Part shown: in pieces, positions 36,313 through 46,877 of the stretch
Layout of the letters: each line of letters begins with the position of its first letter
How positions within the stretch are numbered: the first letter of the stretch is position 1
Assembly: GCF_003072465.1 (NCBI RefSeq)
Contig: NZ_CP025628.1
Location: forward strand, 331,501 to 395,500
Source: Candidatus Kinetoplastibacterium sorsogonicusi
GTDB taxonomy: Bacteria; Pseudomonadota; Gammaproteobacteria; Burkholderiales; Burkholderiaceae_B
Direction: 5' to 3'
Length of the DNA stretch: 64,000 nucleotides
The notes under the pieces: model-generated
What the model was told of the DNA's origin: nothing
The model's input: the letters and a program-made list of their open reading frames with translations, nothing else
Databases searched by the model: none
Made by a program: the position numbers and the translations under genes

Positions 36313-36774
36313 TTATTTTGTAGATGATTCATCTAATACATTAAAATGTACATCAACAATTACATCAGGATGTAATGTTATTTGAGCATTATAAGTACCT
36401 ATATATTTTATATGGCCTTCAGATATGACAATTTGGAATTTTTTGATTTCTTTAAACCCTTTATTTTGTAAAGCATTTAAAATATCAATGTTTGTTACAG
36501 AACCAAATAAGCGTCCGTCTACTCCTGCTTTTTGTAAAATATTGAGCTCTATTTTTGATAACTTTTCAGATATCTCAATAGCATTATTAAGTTTTTCAAT
36601 TTGAATTTTTTCTAACTCAGTACGAAGTAATTCAAATTCTTTTAAAGCTTGTTTAGTAGCACTTTTAGCTTTTTTTTGAGGAATAAGATAATTTCTTGCA
36701 TATCCATCTTTTACACGTACAACATCACCTAAATTTCCAAGATGCTTAACTTTATCTAATAGAATTATTTGCAT
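36313..36774 (-). CDS. rplI: 50S ribosomal protein L9
   Basis: The 153-residue protein MQIILLDKVKHLGNLGDVVRVKDGYARNYLIPQ is a textbook L9 N-terminus, followed by a long helix (about 45-75) and the C-terminal domain with LFGSVTNIDI. It binds 23S rRNA at the L1-stalk base. The ATG at 36774 is chosen over a TTG 12 bases upstream because homologues begin MQIILL. It lies 16 bp after rpsR in the usual order. Confidence 0.97.
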   Translation of the reverse strand: MQIILLDKVKHLGNLGDVVRVKDGYARNYLIPQKKAKSATKQALKEFELLRTELEKIQIEKLNNAIEISEKLSKIELNILQKAGVDGRLFGSVTNIDILNALQNKGFKEIKKFQIVISEGHIKYIGTYNAQITLHPDVIVDVHFNVLDESSTK

Positions 36775-36790
36775 ATTAACACACAATTAG

Positions 36791-37075
36791 TTATGAATTA
36801 TGATTATCAGTATAAGGAATAAGAGATAAAAAACGAGCTCTTTTTATAGCTAATCCTACTTGTCTTTGATATATGGATCTTGTCCCTGTTAATCTTGCAG
36901 GAATAATTTTCCCATTTTCTTGTATAAAATCTTTCAAAGTATCTATATCTTTATAATCAACTTCTTCAACATTAGCAGCAGTAAAACGACAAAATTTGCG
37001 TCTTTTGAATAAAGGATTTTGTTGTTTCTGTTGTGTAAATTTACGTTTATCTTTAAACTTTCCAGAAAAGTTCAT
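36791..37075 (-). CDS. rpsR: 30S ribosomal protein S18
   Basis: A 94-residue protein with the S18 core: [61 protein letters not shown]. The N-terminus is rather long and Lys/Gln-rich ([15 protein letters not shown]). It forms a heterodimer with S6 (rpsF) in the 30S platform. The priB gene that usually lies between rpsF and rpsR is absent; only 63 bp remain. Confidence 0.97.
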   Translation of the reverse strand: MNFSGKFKDKRKFTQQKQQNPLFKRRKFCRFTAANVEEVDYKDIDTLKDFIQENGKIIPARLTGTRSIYQRQVGLAIKRARFLSLIPYTDNHNS

Positions 37076-37138
37076 TTCTCTTCCTTTAATTTTATATAAT
37101 TTTTAATTATCATTAATTTAAATATGTCTTAATGAATT

Positions 37139-37510
37139 TTATTGTTCATTAGATTTATCATTTGTATTATTTTTTTTGGAATCTTCTTTTTCTAAAGTTT
37201 TCATCATAATGGATGGTGAAGTACAAGCATTCTTCTTTTTAATTATTAAATGGCGTAAAATAGCATCATTATATTTAAATGATTCCATTAATTCTGAAAG
37301 AACTTCATTATTGCATTCTATATTTAAGCATATATAATGAGCTTTTACTAATTTTTTAATTGGATAAGCTAATTGTTTTTTACCCCAATCTTCTGATCTG
37401 TGAACAATTCCATTTTTATTAGTAACCATATTTTTATATCTATCTATCATAGATAATGATTGATCACTTTGATCTGGATGAATAATAATAACAACTTCAT
37501 AATGACGCAT
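37139..37510 (-). CDS. rpsF: 30S ribosomal protein S6
   Basis: A 123-residue protein starting MRHYEVVIIIHPDQS, with KNGIVHRSEDWGKKQLAYPIKKLVKAHYICLNIECNN, diagnostic of S6, and a polar C-terminal tail (about 100-123) rich in Lys, Asn and Glu. First gene of the rpsF-rpsR-rplI set. A CTCCTT complement (AAGGAG, near 37517-37522) stands before the ATG. Confidence 0.96.
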   Translation of the reverse strand: MRHYEVVIIIHPDQSDQSLSMIDRYKNMVTNKNGIVHRSEDWGKKQLAYPIKKLVKAHYICLNIECNNEVLSELMESFKYNDAILRHLIIKKKNACTSPSIMMKTLEKEDSKKNNTNDKSNEQ

Positions 37511-37544
37511 TTTAAATCTCCTTTAGGATGTTTTTAATTTAATA

Positions 37545-37581
37545 AATAAAAAACAGCTCAAAATATTATTATATTTCGAGC
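37545..37581 (-). terminator. Intrinsic terminator after folE2
   Basis: On the minus strand, GCTCGAAATAT pairs with ATATTTTGAGC (37556-37581; one mismatch, TATT-type loop) and is followed by TGTTTTTT. It is GC-anchored with a true T-run, a good Rho-independent terminator for the ispA-dxs-folE2 transcript. Confidence 0.75.
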
Positions 37582-37672
37582 AAGAATGAATAATAAATTT
37601 TATGTTGAGTAATATATAATATTATCTATTAGAGATTAGTATAGTGCAAGATATAATTTTATAATTTGAGAT

Positions 37673-38482
37673 CTATTTTTCTATTTTTGCATAAGCAGAA
37701 TGGTTATGTATTGATTCAAAATTTTCAGCTTCTATCGTATAACACTGTATGTTTTGAAGACTATTTAGTTGTACAGCAATATCACGTACTAAATCTTCAA
37801 CAAATTTGGGATTATTATATGCCCTTTCAGTAACATATTTTTCATCTGATCTCTTTAATAAACTCCATAGCTCACAAGAAGCTTCTTTTTCTACTAATTT
37901 AATAATATGATCTATATTTAATATTGAATTATCATGAGGTCTAACTGATATTGTTATTTTAGATCTTTGATTATGTGCACCATATTTAGAGATAGCTTTA
38001 GAGCATGGGCATAAACTTGTTATAGGTATATTAATAAATGATTTAAATTTAATATTATTATTATTGATTGTAGCTATCCATTTAACTTTATAATTCATAG
38101 TACTTTTAGTTTTAGATAAAGGTGCTTCTTTTTCTAAAAAATAATCAAATTTAACACATATTTCTCCTGTTTCTGCTTCAAGTAATTTGATCATTTCTAA
38201 AGCCATATCAGAAAAAATTCTTTGATTAATATTTAAATATTTATATTTTTCTAAAATAGATACAAACCTAGACATATGAGTACCTTTTTTATCTGATGGT
38301 AAAGCAACAGTTGCTTTCCATATGCCTATAGTAGATAATACTGTATTATTTGTTTTCAATACATTAATAGGTATTTTGATATTTTTTATACCTACTTTAT
38401 CTATACTTATGCTTCTAATATCTCCATAATTTTGAATATCAGGTATTTCAATATTAGTTTTTTCATTATTATTAAATTTCAT
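37673..38482 (-). CDS. folE2: GTP cyclohydrolase FolE2 (type IB)
   Basis: Makes 7,8-dihydroneopterin triphosphate from GTP, the first step to folate; FolE2 is the metal-flexible, zinc-independent-regulated relative of FolE. The 269-residue protein has IPDIQNYGDIRSISIDKVGIKNI near the start, KGTHMSRFVSILE, and the catalytic CPCSKAISKYGAHNQRS, then ENFESIHNHSAYAKIE at the end. The ATG at 38482 is preferred to an upstream TTG that would overlap dxs, because homologues begin near this residue. It follows dxs in the order ispA-dxs-folE2, as in other beta-proteobacteria. Confidence 0.93.
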   Translation of the reverse strand: MKFNNNEKTNIEIPDIQNYGDIRSISIDKVGIKNIKIPINVLKTNNTVLSTIGIWKATVALPSDKKGTHMSRFVSILEKYKYLNINQRIFSDMALEMIKLLEAETGEICVKFDYFLEKEAPLSKTKSTMNYKVKWIATINNNNIKFKSFINIPITSLCPCSKAISKYGAHNQRSKITISVRPHDNSILNIDHIIKLVEKEASCELWSLLKRSDEKYVTERAYNNPKFVEDLVRDIAVQLNSLQNIQCYTIEAENFESIHNHSAYAKIEK

Positions 38483-38523
38483 ATAATTACTCTCATTAAA
38501 ATAGTTAATTTTATCTAAAATAA

Positions 38524-40392
38524 TCAAATTATATAATGACTAAATTTTTTCTTAATTGTTTTTAATATACCTATTTCGTCAAGAAACAAATCTTTCATTA
38601 ATAATGATCTCTCACCATGATCGATAAATTTATCTGGTAAACCAATATGAAATATTGGTATATTTATACCTGATTGATTTAAAAATTCGCTTATTGCACT
38701 TCCAGCTCCTCCATGTATAGCTGAATCTTCTATAGTTACAATGGCTTTATGTGTGTTTGCTATATCAATAATTAAGTTTTCATCTAATGGTTTTACAAAT
38801 CTCATATCAACTAATGTAGCTTTTAATTCTTCAGAAGCATATATTGCATTATTTAATATTGGACCAAACCCAAGAATAGCTATATTTTTTCCTGAATTAA
38901 TAATATTGGATTTGCCAATAATATTAATATTATTAGAAATTTCTACAAAATTAATATCTAAACATATATCTTTTGGATATCTAATAGCACTAGGACCATT
39001 ATATTTATAGCATATTGATAGCAAATTTAATAAATCTTTTTTATTAGAAGGAGTGGATATGATTATATTAGGTATACATCGCAAAAAGGCAATATCATAA
39101 TTTCCTGAATGAGTTGCTCCATCAAATCCAACTAATCCAGCCCTATCTATTACAAAAGTTACATCTAAATTTTGAATAGCAACATCATGAATTAACTGAT
39201 CATATCCTCTTTGTAAAAATGTAGAATATATAGTAACAATTGGTTTCATACCATCACACGCCATACCAGCAGCAAATGTTATAGCATGTTGTTCAGCTAT
39301 ACCAACATCAAAATAACGATTTGGAAAATTTTTAGCAAACTCTACTAAACCACTACCTTCTTTCATAGCTGGTGTAATACATACAAGCCTTTGATCATTT
39401 GATGCATTATTTAATAACCATTTACTGAATATTTGTGTAAATGTATAAGATTTAGAAATTTGTTTTTGAATACCGATTATAGGATCAAATTTGCTTGGAC
39501 CATGATATAAAACAGGATTTATTTCAGCTGGTTTATAGCCCATACCTTTCTTTGTTATAACATGTAAAAAAAATAAACCTTTTTTAGAATTAATTTTTTC
39601 TAAATTTATTATTAATTCTTCTAAATTATGACCATCTACAGGACCTATATATTGAAAACCAAAATTTTCAAAAATATTACTAGGCAAAATTACTTTTTTT
39701 GCTTTTTTTCTTAATTTTTTTAAATTAAATAAAATATCTTTAGGTATTCTATCTAATATAGTTTTACCTATATATTTTGCAGCAGTATTAAATAAATTTT
39801 TTGATGTTAAATATGCTAAATAATTTTCTAAAGCACCTACTGGTGGAGAAATAGACATTGAGTTATCATTTAAAATGACTAATAAGTTAATATCTTTAGT
39901 AACTCCTGCATTATTAATAGCTTCAAATGCCATTCCTGCTGACATAGCTCCATCACCTATAATAGCTATATTTTTTCTATTAATATTTTTATTTCTAGCA
40001 GCAACTGCTAAGCCTAAAGCAGCTGAAATTGATGTAGAAGAATGCCCTGTACCAAATATATCAAATTTTGATTCAATACGTTGTGGAAATCCAGCAGCAC
40101 CATCTTTTTTCCGTAATGTTTGCATTATATGACGTCGACCAGTTAATATCTTATGAGCATAAGATTGATGTCCAACATCCCATATAACTTTATCTTCAGG
40201 AAAATTAAATATTTTATATATAGCAATAGTTAATTCAACAATACCTAAATTAGATGATAAATGTCCACCATTTTTGGAAACAATATCTATTATTTCTTTT
40301 CTTAAATCATTAGCTAGTTCTTTTAATTCATTTAAACAAAAATATTTTAATATTTCTGGTGAAGATACTTTATCTAAAGTTGGAGTATGCAT
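38524..40392 (-). CDS. dxs: 1-deoxy-D-xylulose-5-phosphate synthase
   Basis: Joins pyruvate and glyceraldehyde-3-phosphate to DXP, feeding the MEP isoprenoid route, thiamine and PLP. The 622-residue thiamine-diphosphate enzyme has GGHLSSNLGIVELTIAIY, DVGHQSYAHKILTGRR, GTGHSSTSISAALGLAVA, the ThDP site IGDGAMSAGMAFEAINNAG, and the C-terminal RYFDVGIAEQHAITFAAGMA (catalytic Glu) and DRAGLVGFDGATHSGNYDIAFLR. It is complete. It lies between ispA and folE2 in one unit. Its product is also used by pdxA/pdxJ. Confidence 0.97.
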   Translation of the reverse strand: MHTPTLDKVSSPEILKYFCLNELKELANDLRKEIIDIVSKNGGHLSSNLGIVELTIAIYKIFNFPEDKVIWDVGHQSYAHKILTGRRHIMQTLRKKDGAAGFPQRIESKFDIFGTGHSSTSISAALGLAVAARNKNINRKNIAIIGDGAMSAGMAFEAINNAGVTKDINLLVILNDNSMSISPPVGALENYLAYLTSKNLFNTAAKYIGKTILDRIPKDILFNLKKLRKKAKKVILPSNIFENFGFQYIGPVDGHNLEELIINLEKINSKKGLFFLHVITKKGMGYKPAEINPVLYHGPSKFDPIIGIQKQISKSYTFTQIFSKWLLNNASNDQRLVCITPAMKEGSGLVEFAKNFPNRYFDVGIAEQHAITFAAGMACDGMKPIVTIYSTFLQRGYDQLIHDVAIQNLDVTFVIDRAGLVGFDGATHSGNYDIAFLRCIPNIIISTPSNKKDLLNLLSICYKYNGPSAIRYPKDICLDINFVEISNNINIIGKSNIINSGKNIAILGFGPILNNAIYASEELKATLVDMRFVKPLDENLIIDIANTHKAIVTIEDSAIHGGAGSAISEFLNQSGINIPIFHIGLPDKFIDHGERSLLMKDLFLDEIGILKTIKKKFSHYII

Positions 40393-40416
40393 TTTGATGG
40401 TATAAGTATAAATCTT

Positions 40417-41346
40417 TTAATTATTTCGATATAAAATAAAATTTGCTATATCAGATAATCTAGTATGTTCTTTAGTTAATTTTTTTAATAAAATATTAGA
40501 ATGATCGATAATATTAACAACATGTTCTTTAGCTTTTTTTACCCCTAATAATGAAACATAAGTATTTTTTAATTGCTTAATATCTTTATTTTTAGTTTTA
40601 CCTATAATATGTGTTTCTGAAGTTATATCTAAGATATCATCAGTAATTTGAAATGCTAATCCTAATAAATTTGCATATTGTAATAATATATTTTTTTTAT
40701 CCTTTTTTAACATGCAAATAATAGAAGGCAATATTATACTAGAAGATATAAGATTACCAGTTTTCATCATATGCATTTCTTTTAAATTTTCATAAGATAA
40801 TAACATTTTATTACTATTTATATCTATAGATTGACCTCCTACCATTCCAAAACTACCTATTGAATGAGATAAAATTTGAATAGATTCTATTATAATATCT
40901 TTATTAGAAATATTAATATTTGATAATAAATTAAATGCTAATGCTTGTAATGCATCTCCTGCTAATAAAGCTAAAGCTTCATTAAATTTTATATGAGTTG
41001 ATGGTAAACCTCTTCTCAAGTCATCATTATCCATACAAGGTAAATCATCATGTATAAGAGAATATGCATGTATTAATTCTATAGCTACCATTATTTTATC
41101 TAAAAATTCATAATACTCTTTATGATCTATTTCACAAAATAAAGAACATAATTCACTAGAAGCATACACTAATAAAGCACGAATTCTTTTTCCGCCATTT
41201 AATACTGCATAACGCATAGCTTTATGTAATAAACATGGTTTTGTATTTTCTTGTGGCATAAACTTACTAATAGTGATATCTATATGTTTAATATACTCTT
41301 TTTTCCAAGAGTCAAATGTTATATAGTTACTTCTATCTATTAGCAT
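40417..41346 (-). CDS. ispA: Polyprenyl (farnesyl) diphosphate synthase
   Basis: Condenses isopentenyl diphosphate with allylic diphosphates to farnesyl diphosphate. The 309-residue protein carries the first Asp-rich motif SLIHDDLPCMDNDDLRRG and the second QITDDILD, plus GGKRIRALLVYASSEL and the GGQSIDI motif. The length is typical. The residue before the first motif would set chain length; FPP is most likely. In relatives xseB precedes ispA, whereas here an EamA transporter does. Confidence 0.93.
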   Translation of the reverse strand: MLIDRSNYITFDSWKKEYIKHIDITISKFMPQENTKPCLLHKAMRYAVLNGGKRIRALLVYASSELCSLFCEIDHKEYYEFLDKIMVAIELIHAYSLIHDDLPCMDNDDLRRGLPSTHIKFNEALALLAGDALQALAFNLLSNINISNKDIIIESIQILSHSIGSFGMVGGQSIDINSNKMLLSYENLKEMHMMKTGNLISSSIILPSIICMLKKDKKNILLQYANLLGLAFQITDDILDITSETHIIGKTKNKDIKQLKNTYVSLLGVKKAKEHVVNIIDHSNILLKKLTKEHTRLSDIANFILYRNN

Positions 41347-41379
41347 ATAATTTTTTGATATATTTAAAAAATGGATAAT

Positions 41380-42261
41380 TTAAGATTTATTTATAATTTT
41401 TATATTTTTATTATAATTTAAAAAAGCAGAAAATAAACCTGATATTATTACAAAAATTATTCCTAATAAAGATAACATTCCTATTTTTTCTTTAAGTATT
41501 AGAAAATCTATAATTGTAGAAAATACTATTGTTACATATTGAATAGAAGCAGGGATTATTAAAGATCCAATGCTAAGAGCTTTTGTCATAAATAATTGAC
41601 CCAAAAGACCAAATATTCCAACTAATGTCAAATAACATAGAGATATAAAGTCCAAACATATCCAACCAGAAATTAATAAATATAATAAACTAGTTATACA
41701 AATAAATATTGAAAATATAAAAACTATTCTCCATTCTGGTTCATTTATTAAATGTAGTTGTTGGATTTGTAACATAGAAATTGCTGACAAAAAACCAGCT
41801 CCTATACCAAATAAAACATATAACCATTCATTATTATTAATACTAGGTTGCAAAATCAATAATATACCTAAAAATCCAAGTAAAATTGGTATATATATTA
41901 AATAATCTAGTTTTTTATGCTTGAAATATAAAAAATTACCTATTCCTATAAAGATAGGACCTGTATAATTTAAACATGTAGATGTAGATAAAGTTAATTT
42001 TGATATTGCACAAAAACCTAACCACATTGATAAAGTACCACATAAAGATCTTATAACATGTAACTTCCAATTATTAGGAAATAATATTTTTTTTTTATAA
42101 ATACCCCAAAAAAATATTATGATAAAAGGTATAAAACCCCTAAATAAAACTATTTGTGGTAAAGAGATATTTTTGTCTGCTGTTACTTTAATAAAAAAAT
42201 ACATTAAAGCAAACATCAAGGTTGATAGTAACATCCAGAGAATTTGTTTTACTACTGGCAT
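41380..42261 (-). CDS. EamA/DMT family transporter
   Basis: A 293-residue membrane protein with about ten hydrophobic segments and the two EamA repeats (about 8-140 and 150-285): MYFFIKVTADKNISLPQIVLFRG, SMWLGFCAISKLTLSTSTCLNYTGPIFIG in the first, LTLVGIFGLLGQLFMTKALSIGSLIIPASIQYVTIVFSTIIDFLILKE in the second. Drug/metabolite transporters move amino acids, S-adenosylmethionine, or other metabolites; the substrate here is unknown. It may be an exchange route to the host. It is co-oriented with ispA, 33 bp upstream of it. Confidence 0.85.
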   Translation of the reverse strand: MPVVKQILWMLLSTLMFALMYFFIKVTADKNISLPQIVLFRGFIPFIIIFFWGIYKKKILFPNNWKLHVIRSLCGTLSMWLGFCAISKLTLSTSTCLNYTGPIFIGIGNFLYFKHKKLDYLIYIPILLGFLGILLILQPSINNNEWLYVLFGIGAGFLSAISMLQIQQLHLINEPEWRIVFIFSIFICITSLLYLLISGWICLDFISLCYLTLVGIFGLLGQLFMTKALSIGSLIIPASIQYVTIVFSTIIDFLILKEKIGMLSLLGIIFVIISGLFSAFLNYNKNIKIINKS

Positions 42262-42321
42262 AAATAAATACTAATATTTTTAATAAAAGAAACACATAAG
42301 AAAAAAATTAATAATTTCCTA

Positions 42322-42399
<78 letters not shown>

Positions 42400-42435
42400 T
42401 TACATCACATTCATTTCATTATTGTAACATAAAAA

Positions 42436-44619
42436 TTAATGTTCTTCCAAGAAACTTTTTAATTTATCTGCTCTACTTGGGTGTCTTAATTTTCTTAAAG
42501 CTTTTGCTTCTATTTGACGTATGCGTTCTCTAGTAACATCAAATTGTTTACCTACTTCTTCTAAAGTTTGATCAGTACTCATTTCTATTCCAAATCTCAT
42601 TCTTAATACCTTAGCTTCTCTTGGAGTTAATGAATCTAAAACTTCTTTTACTATTTCTCTCATAGATCCATGTAATGCTGCATCAGCAGGAGCTAATGTC
42701 ATTACATCTTCTATAAAATCTCCTAAATGTGAATCTTCATCATCACCAACTGGTGTTTCCATTGATATAGGATCTTTAGATATTTTTAATATTTTTCTTA
42801 TTTTATCCTGAGGCATATCCATTTTTTGTGCTAATACAGCTGCATCAGGTTCTATACCAGTTTCTTGTAAAATATGTCTACTAATTCTATTCATTTTATT
42901 AATAGTTTCTATCATATGTACTGGTATTCTAATAGTACGTGCTTGGTCTGCTATTGATCTTGTAATAGCTTGACGTATCCACCAAGTTGCATAAGTAGAG
43001 AATTTATAACCACGTCTGTATTCAAACTTATCAACAGCTTTCATTAAACCAATATTGCCTTCTTGTATTAAATCTAAAAACTGTAATCCTCTATTAGTAT
43101 ATTTCTTTGCTATTGATATTACTAATCTTAAATTAGCTTCAGTCATTTCTTTTTTAGCTTTTCTAGCTTTTGTTTCACCAGCTATCATACGTTTATTTAT
43201 ATCTTTTAAATCTTGTAAAGATAATGAAACTTTATTTTGTAATTCTAAAAATTTTTGCTGTATCGCTTGTATAGCAGGTATGTGTCTGACTAAATAATGA
43301 GAATAATCTTTTCCTGCAGCTATTTCTTTGTGTACCCATTCAAAATTGATTTCATTACCAGTAAATGATTTAATAAAATCTATTCTAGGCATAAATGCAT
43401 TATTTACACAAATATCCATCATAAGCTTTTCTAATTGCCTAATTTCATCTACTTGAATTTTTAGCGTATTTGCAAATTTTTCTACCATTTTAGCAGTAAA
43501 TCTAATGCTAACTAATTCATTTTGAATTTTTATTTGGTTTTCTATATAATCTGCTGATTTATAACCTGATTGCTTATAAGCAATTTTCATTTGTTCAAAA
43601 TATTTTTCAACTTTATCAAATTTTTGAAAAGTTTTAAGTTTTAACTCTTCTAATTGTGCATCAGACATACCACTAGATGAATTTTCTTCTAACTCATATT
43701 CGATAGGTAATACAATATTCTCATAATCTTCATTACTATCTAAATCTATTAAACCATCAATAATTTCATCAATTCTTAATTCATCCTTGCGTACAATTGA
43801 GATATTATATAAAATTTCTTGTATAGTAATAGGTGATGCAGAAATAGCCATAATAATATGCTTTAATCCATCTTCTATTCGTTTAGCTATTTCTATTTCT
43901 CCTTCTCTAGTCAATAACTCTACACTACCCATTTCTCTCATATACATTCTAACAGGATCAGTAGTACGACCAAAATCTGAATCTACCGTAGTTAAAGCTG
44001 CTTCTGCCTCTTCTTCATCATCATCATGTGATGATATAGGAGTATTGTCGCTCATTAGTAAAGTTTCAATATCTGGAGTTCTTTCGTATACATATATACC
44101 CATATCTCCAAAAGTACTAATAATACCATCTAAAGTATCATTATCTACTAATTCATCTGGTAGATGATCATTAATTTCTCCGTAAGTTAAATATCCTCTT
44201 TCTTTTCCCAATTTAATTAATTGTTTAATTTTATTGCGACGAGCTTCATATTCTTCTTGAGATATAGTATGACTATTTGATATTAATGTTTTTACTTCAT
44301 TTTTAATACGTTTACGTTTAGTATTAGATACTACATGTATGTCTACATCATAAATATCATCGAAATCATCATGCTTTACAATATTTTCATTTATAGATTC
44401 ATGCTCATAGTAATCATTATCAATATCTATATCATTATTTTGTTTTAATGAACGTTTATTTTTTTTAATTTTTTTCGAATCAGATTTGCTTTTCGTTTTT
44501 TTTTCTTTAATATGTTTTAAAGTAGTAGATTGTGATTCCTTAAAATCTTTTTTTTCTGAAATAGAATAACAATCGTTAGATTGAATTTTGTTATTAGATT
44601 TTTTTGAAGAGTTATTCAT
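42436..44619 (-). CDS. rpoD: RNA polymerase sigma-70 factor RpoD
   Basis: Primary sigma factor, 727 residues. A highly charged, low-complexity N-terminal tail (Ser/Lys/Asp rich, about 1-100) precedes region 1.1 ([21 protein letters not shown]). Region 1.2 is [30 protein letters not shown], region 2 is [53 protein letters not shown], and region 4 ends with [31 protein letters not shown] spacer of non-conserved sequence between regions 1.2 and 2.1 (about 260-430) is typical of proteobacterial RpoD. It forms the rpsU-dnaG-rpoD operon. Confidence 0.97.
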   Translation of the reverse strand: MNNSSKKSNNKIQSNDCYSISEKKDFKESQSTTLKHIKEKKTKSKSDSKKIKKNKRSLKQNNDIDIDNDYYEHESINENIVKHDDFDDIYDVDIHVVSNTKRKRIKNEVKTLISNSHTISQEEYEARRNKIKQLIKLGKERGYLTYGEINDHLPDELVDNDTLDGIISTFGDMGIYVYERTPDIETLLMSDNTPISSHDDDEEEAEAALTTVDSDFGRTTDPVRMYMREMGSVELLTREGEIEIAKRIEDGLKHIIMAISASPITIQEILYNISIVRKDELRIDEIIDGLIDLDSNEDYENIVLPIEYELEENSSSGMSDAQLEELKLKTFQKFDKVEKYFEQMKIAYKQSGYKSADYIENQIKIQNELVSIRFTAKMVEKFANTLKIQVDEIRQLEKLMMDICVNNAFMPRIDFIKSFTGNEINFEWVHKEIAAGKDYSHYLVRHIPAIQAIQQKFLELQNKVSLSLQDLKDINKRMIAGETKARKAKKEMTEANLRLVISIAKKYTNRGLQFLDLIQEGNIGLMKAVDKFEYRRGYKFSTYATWWIRQAITRSIADQARTIRIPVHMIETINKMNRISRHILQETGIEPDAAVLAQKMDMPQDKIRKILKISKDPISMETPVGDDEDSHLGDFIEDVMTLAPADAALHGSMREIVKEVLDSLTPREAKVLRMRFGIEMSTDQTLEEVGKQFDVTRERIRQIEAKALRKLRHPSRADKLKSFLEEH

Positions 44620-44719
44620 AGAATTAGTTACTTTTTTCTATTAAAATTTATTATGAATAATTATATTTTATTTGAAATTTATTTAAAATATATAATTTAA
44701 TATTATTAAAAATTAAGCC

Positions 44720-44748
44720 ATTATAATAGTATTATTGAATATTTTAAA
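44720..44748 (-). promoter_or_regulatory. Possible internal promoter before rpoD
   Basis: On the minus strand TTTAAA (44743-44748), 17 bases, then TATAAT (44720-44725), in the 159-bp dnaG-rpoD gap. The -10 is perfect; the -35 is weak. In E. coli rpoD also has its own promoters within this operon. Low-specificity evidence in A/T-rich DNA. Confidence 0.3.
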
Positions 44749-44778
44749 TTTTTATCATATTTAACATAAATATTATAT

Positions 44779-46599
44779 TTATGAATGGTCTTTATTTTTA
44801 ATATCGATTAATTTTTTAGAAAGATTTTTATATAATATTGCATCTTGTGTAGAAAAATCTTTCTTATTAGATAATTTTTCCATTTCCTTTTTAATATTAT
44901 TAATTTCTATATAAGATATAATTGAATTTAATTCCAATTCAGGATTAGGTATGTTAATCATACTGTTATGTGAAGATATTTGTTTTATATATCTATACAT
45001 ATCTGAATTTGGGTCTATTAATTCTAATAAACTATTATATTGTTTATTTTCATTGTTTTTAACAAATAAAATAAAGTTTTTTATATTTTCCAAATCATCA
45101 TCTTTTCCAATAATATTTATTTGATCATAATCTATTGTATTTAATAGATATGGATATTGTATTAATAAATTAATTAACTTTTTCGATATTAAAGAATAAT
45201 ATTTATTATTTATTTTAATAGTATTTAAATCTTTTTTTTGTAGTGTATTTTGTTTACCAATTTTTTCATTTATAAAATGTTTTCTATGGAAAGATTTTTG
45301 ATCTATAAAATAATTACTTTGTTTTTTATTTTTTAATATAGAAAAATTAAGTTCTTTTTGAGTAATATGAACTAACTCAGATAAATCTTTTTCTATTTGT
45401 GTACGTAAAATACATTTAGGAATGCAATCTATTATTTTTATTGCATTATTTAAACATGCTACTCTACCTTCTGCTTCATTCATATTATATTTTTCAGATA
45501 TTTCTTTTAATAAAAATTGAGACAAAGGAATAGATTGATTTATTTTATTTTTAAATTCAAATATACCAAATTTAGTTACAAATGAATCAGGGTCATATGA
45601 ATCTGGTAAAAATAAAAACCTAATTTCAAAATTATCATTTAACTCTGATAAACATACGCGTAAAGCTCTTTGAGCTGCTTTTTTACCAGCAAAATCACCA
45701 TCAAAACAAAAAATAATTTTTTTTATACCTTGAAAAATTATTTTTTTTATTTGGTCTATAGTAATAGATGTACCTAATGTAGCAACTACGTTTAAAAAAT
45801 TATGTTGTACTAATTTTAAGACATCTAAATAACCTTCTACTATCAAAATAGTTTTTTCTTTTTTAATAACAGATTTTGCTTCCCAAAAACCATACAATTC
45901 TTGGCCTTTTTTAAATAAATTAGTCTCAGGAGAATTCAAATATTTAGGTAAATTATTTCCCAAAGCACGACCACCAAAACCTATTAAGATACCTTCAATA
46001 TTATATATTGGAAATATAATTCTATTACGGAATCTATCATAAAAATTATTACTATCTTTTATAATAAGACCTGAATCTAATAAAACATTATTATCATAAT
46101 AATTTTTTAATTCTGCATATAATTGATTATTATTTTTAGCATAACCAATATTATAAATATTAATAACATTGTTACTAATACCTCTATATTTTAAATAAGC
46201 TTGAGCAGATTTAGAATCTTTTAACATTAGTAAATATCTTGATTTAGCTTGATTTAAAATATTTACTAGATTTGATTTTTTACTATCTTCTGTTAGTACA
46301 GAAAAATTTTTTTGTGGTAATTTTATTCCTAATAATTCTGATAAATATTTCAATGCTTCTATAAAATTTAATCCATTATATTTCATTAAAAAATTAATTA
46401 CATTACCATGTTCTCCACAACCAAAACAATGAAAAAATTGTTTTTCTGAATTTACTGTAAAAGATGGACTTTTTTCATCATGAAATGGACATAATCCTAA
46501 ATAATTAGATCCAGATTTTTTTATAGATATATATTGTTGAACAAGATCTACTATATCGATTTTAGATAGTAGATCTTGAATAAATTTTTGTGAAATCAA
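44779..46599 (-). CDS. dnaG: DNA primase DnaG
   Basis: Synthesises RNA primers at the replication fork. The 606-residue protein has the zinc-binding domain CPFHDEKSPSF...FFHCFGCGEHGN (about 38-65), the TOPRIM core with IIFPIYNIEGILIGFGGRAL, LFKKGQELYGFWEAKSVIKK, ILIVEGYLDVLKLVQH and CFDGDFAGKKAAQRAL, and an A/T-driven divergent C-terminal DnaB-interacting part. The first codon is TTG (46599), the position where homologues begin (MIPESFIQDLL-type start); no clear ribosome binding site is seen. It is between rpsU (19 bp upstream) and rpoD. Confidence 0.93.
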   Translation of the reverse strand: MISQKFIQDLLSKIDIVDLVQQYISIKKSGSNYLGLCPFHDEKSPSFTVNSEKQFFHCFGCGEHGNVINFLMKYNGLNFIEALKYLSELLGIKLPQKNFSVLTEDSKKSNLVNILNQAKSRYLLMLKDSKSAQAYLKYRGISNNVINIYNIGYAKNNNQLYAELKNYYDNNVLLDSGLIIKDSNNFYDRFRNRIIFPIYNIEGILIGFGGRALGNNLPKYLNSPETNLFKKGQELYGFWEAKSVIKKEKTILIVEGYLDVLKLVQHNFLNVVATLGTSITIDQIKKIIFQGIKKIIFCFDGDFAGKKAAQRALRVCLSELNDNFEIRFLFLPDSYDPDSFVTKFGIFEFKNKINQSIPLSQFLLKEISEKYNMNEAEGRVACLNNAIKIIDCIPKCILRTQIEKDLSELVHITQKELNFSILKNKKQSNYFIDQKSFHRKHFINEKIGKQNTLQKKDLNTIKINNKYYSLISKKLINLLIQYPYLLNTIDYDQINIIGKDDDLENIKNFILFVKNNENKQYNSLLELIDPNSDMYRYIKQISSHNSMINIPNPELELNSIISYIEINNIKKEMEKLSNKKDFSTQDAILYKNLSKKLIDIKNKDHS

Positions 46600-46618
46600 A
46601 GAAAAAACTATACTATTA

Positions 46619-46831
46619 TTAATACATTCTTGGTGGTAATTGCTGACTACGTATACGTTTGTAATGTCTTTTAATTGCAGCAGCTAATTTACGTTTACGT
46701 TCAGCAGTAGGCTTTTCATAAAATTCTCGAGAACGTAACTCTGTTAATAATCCTGTTTTTTCAATTGTACGTTTAAAACGTCTAAGAGCAGCTTCAAAAG
46801 GTTCATGCTCCTTTAATTTAACTATAGGCAT
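46619..46831 (-). CDS. rpsU: 30S ribosomal protein S21
   Basis: A 70-residue protein [48 protein letters not shown], a typical S21, very basic, ending in [12 protein letters not shown]. It leads the rpsU-dnaG-rpoD macromolecular synthesis operon, which couples ribosome, primase and sigma factor. The order is the same as in E. coli. Confidence 0.97.
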   Translation of the reverse strand: MPIVKLKEHEPFEAALRRFKRTIEKTGLLTELRSREFYEKPTAERKRKLAAAIKRHYKRIRSQQLPPRMY

Positions 46832-46877
46832 ATATTATATTTAATTTATTAATTTAAGATAATTCTATAATTAAGAC

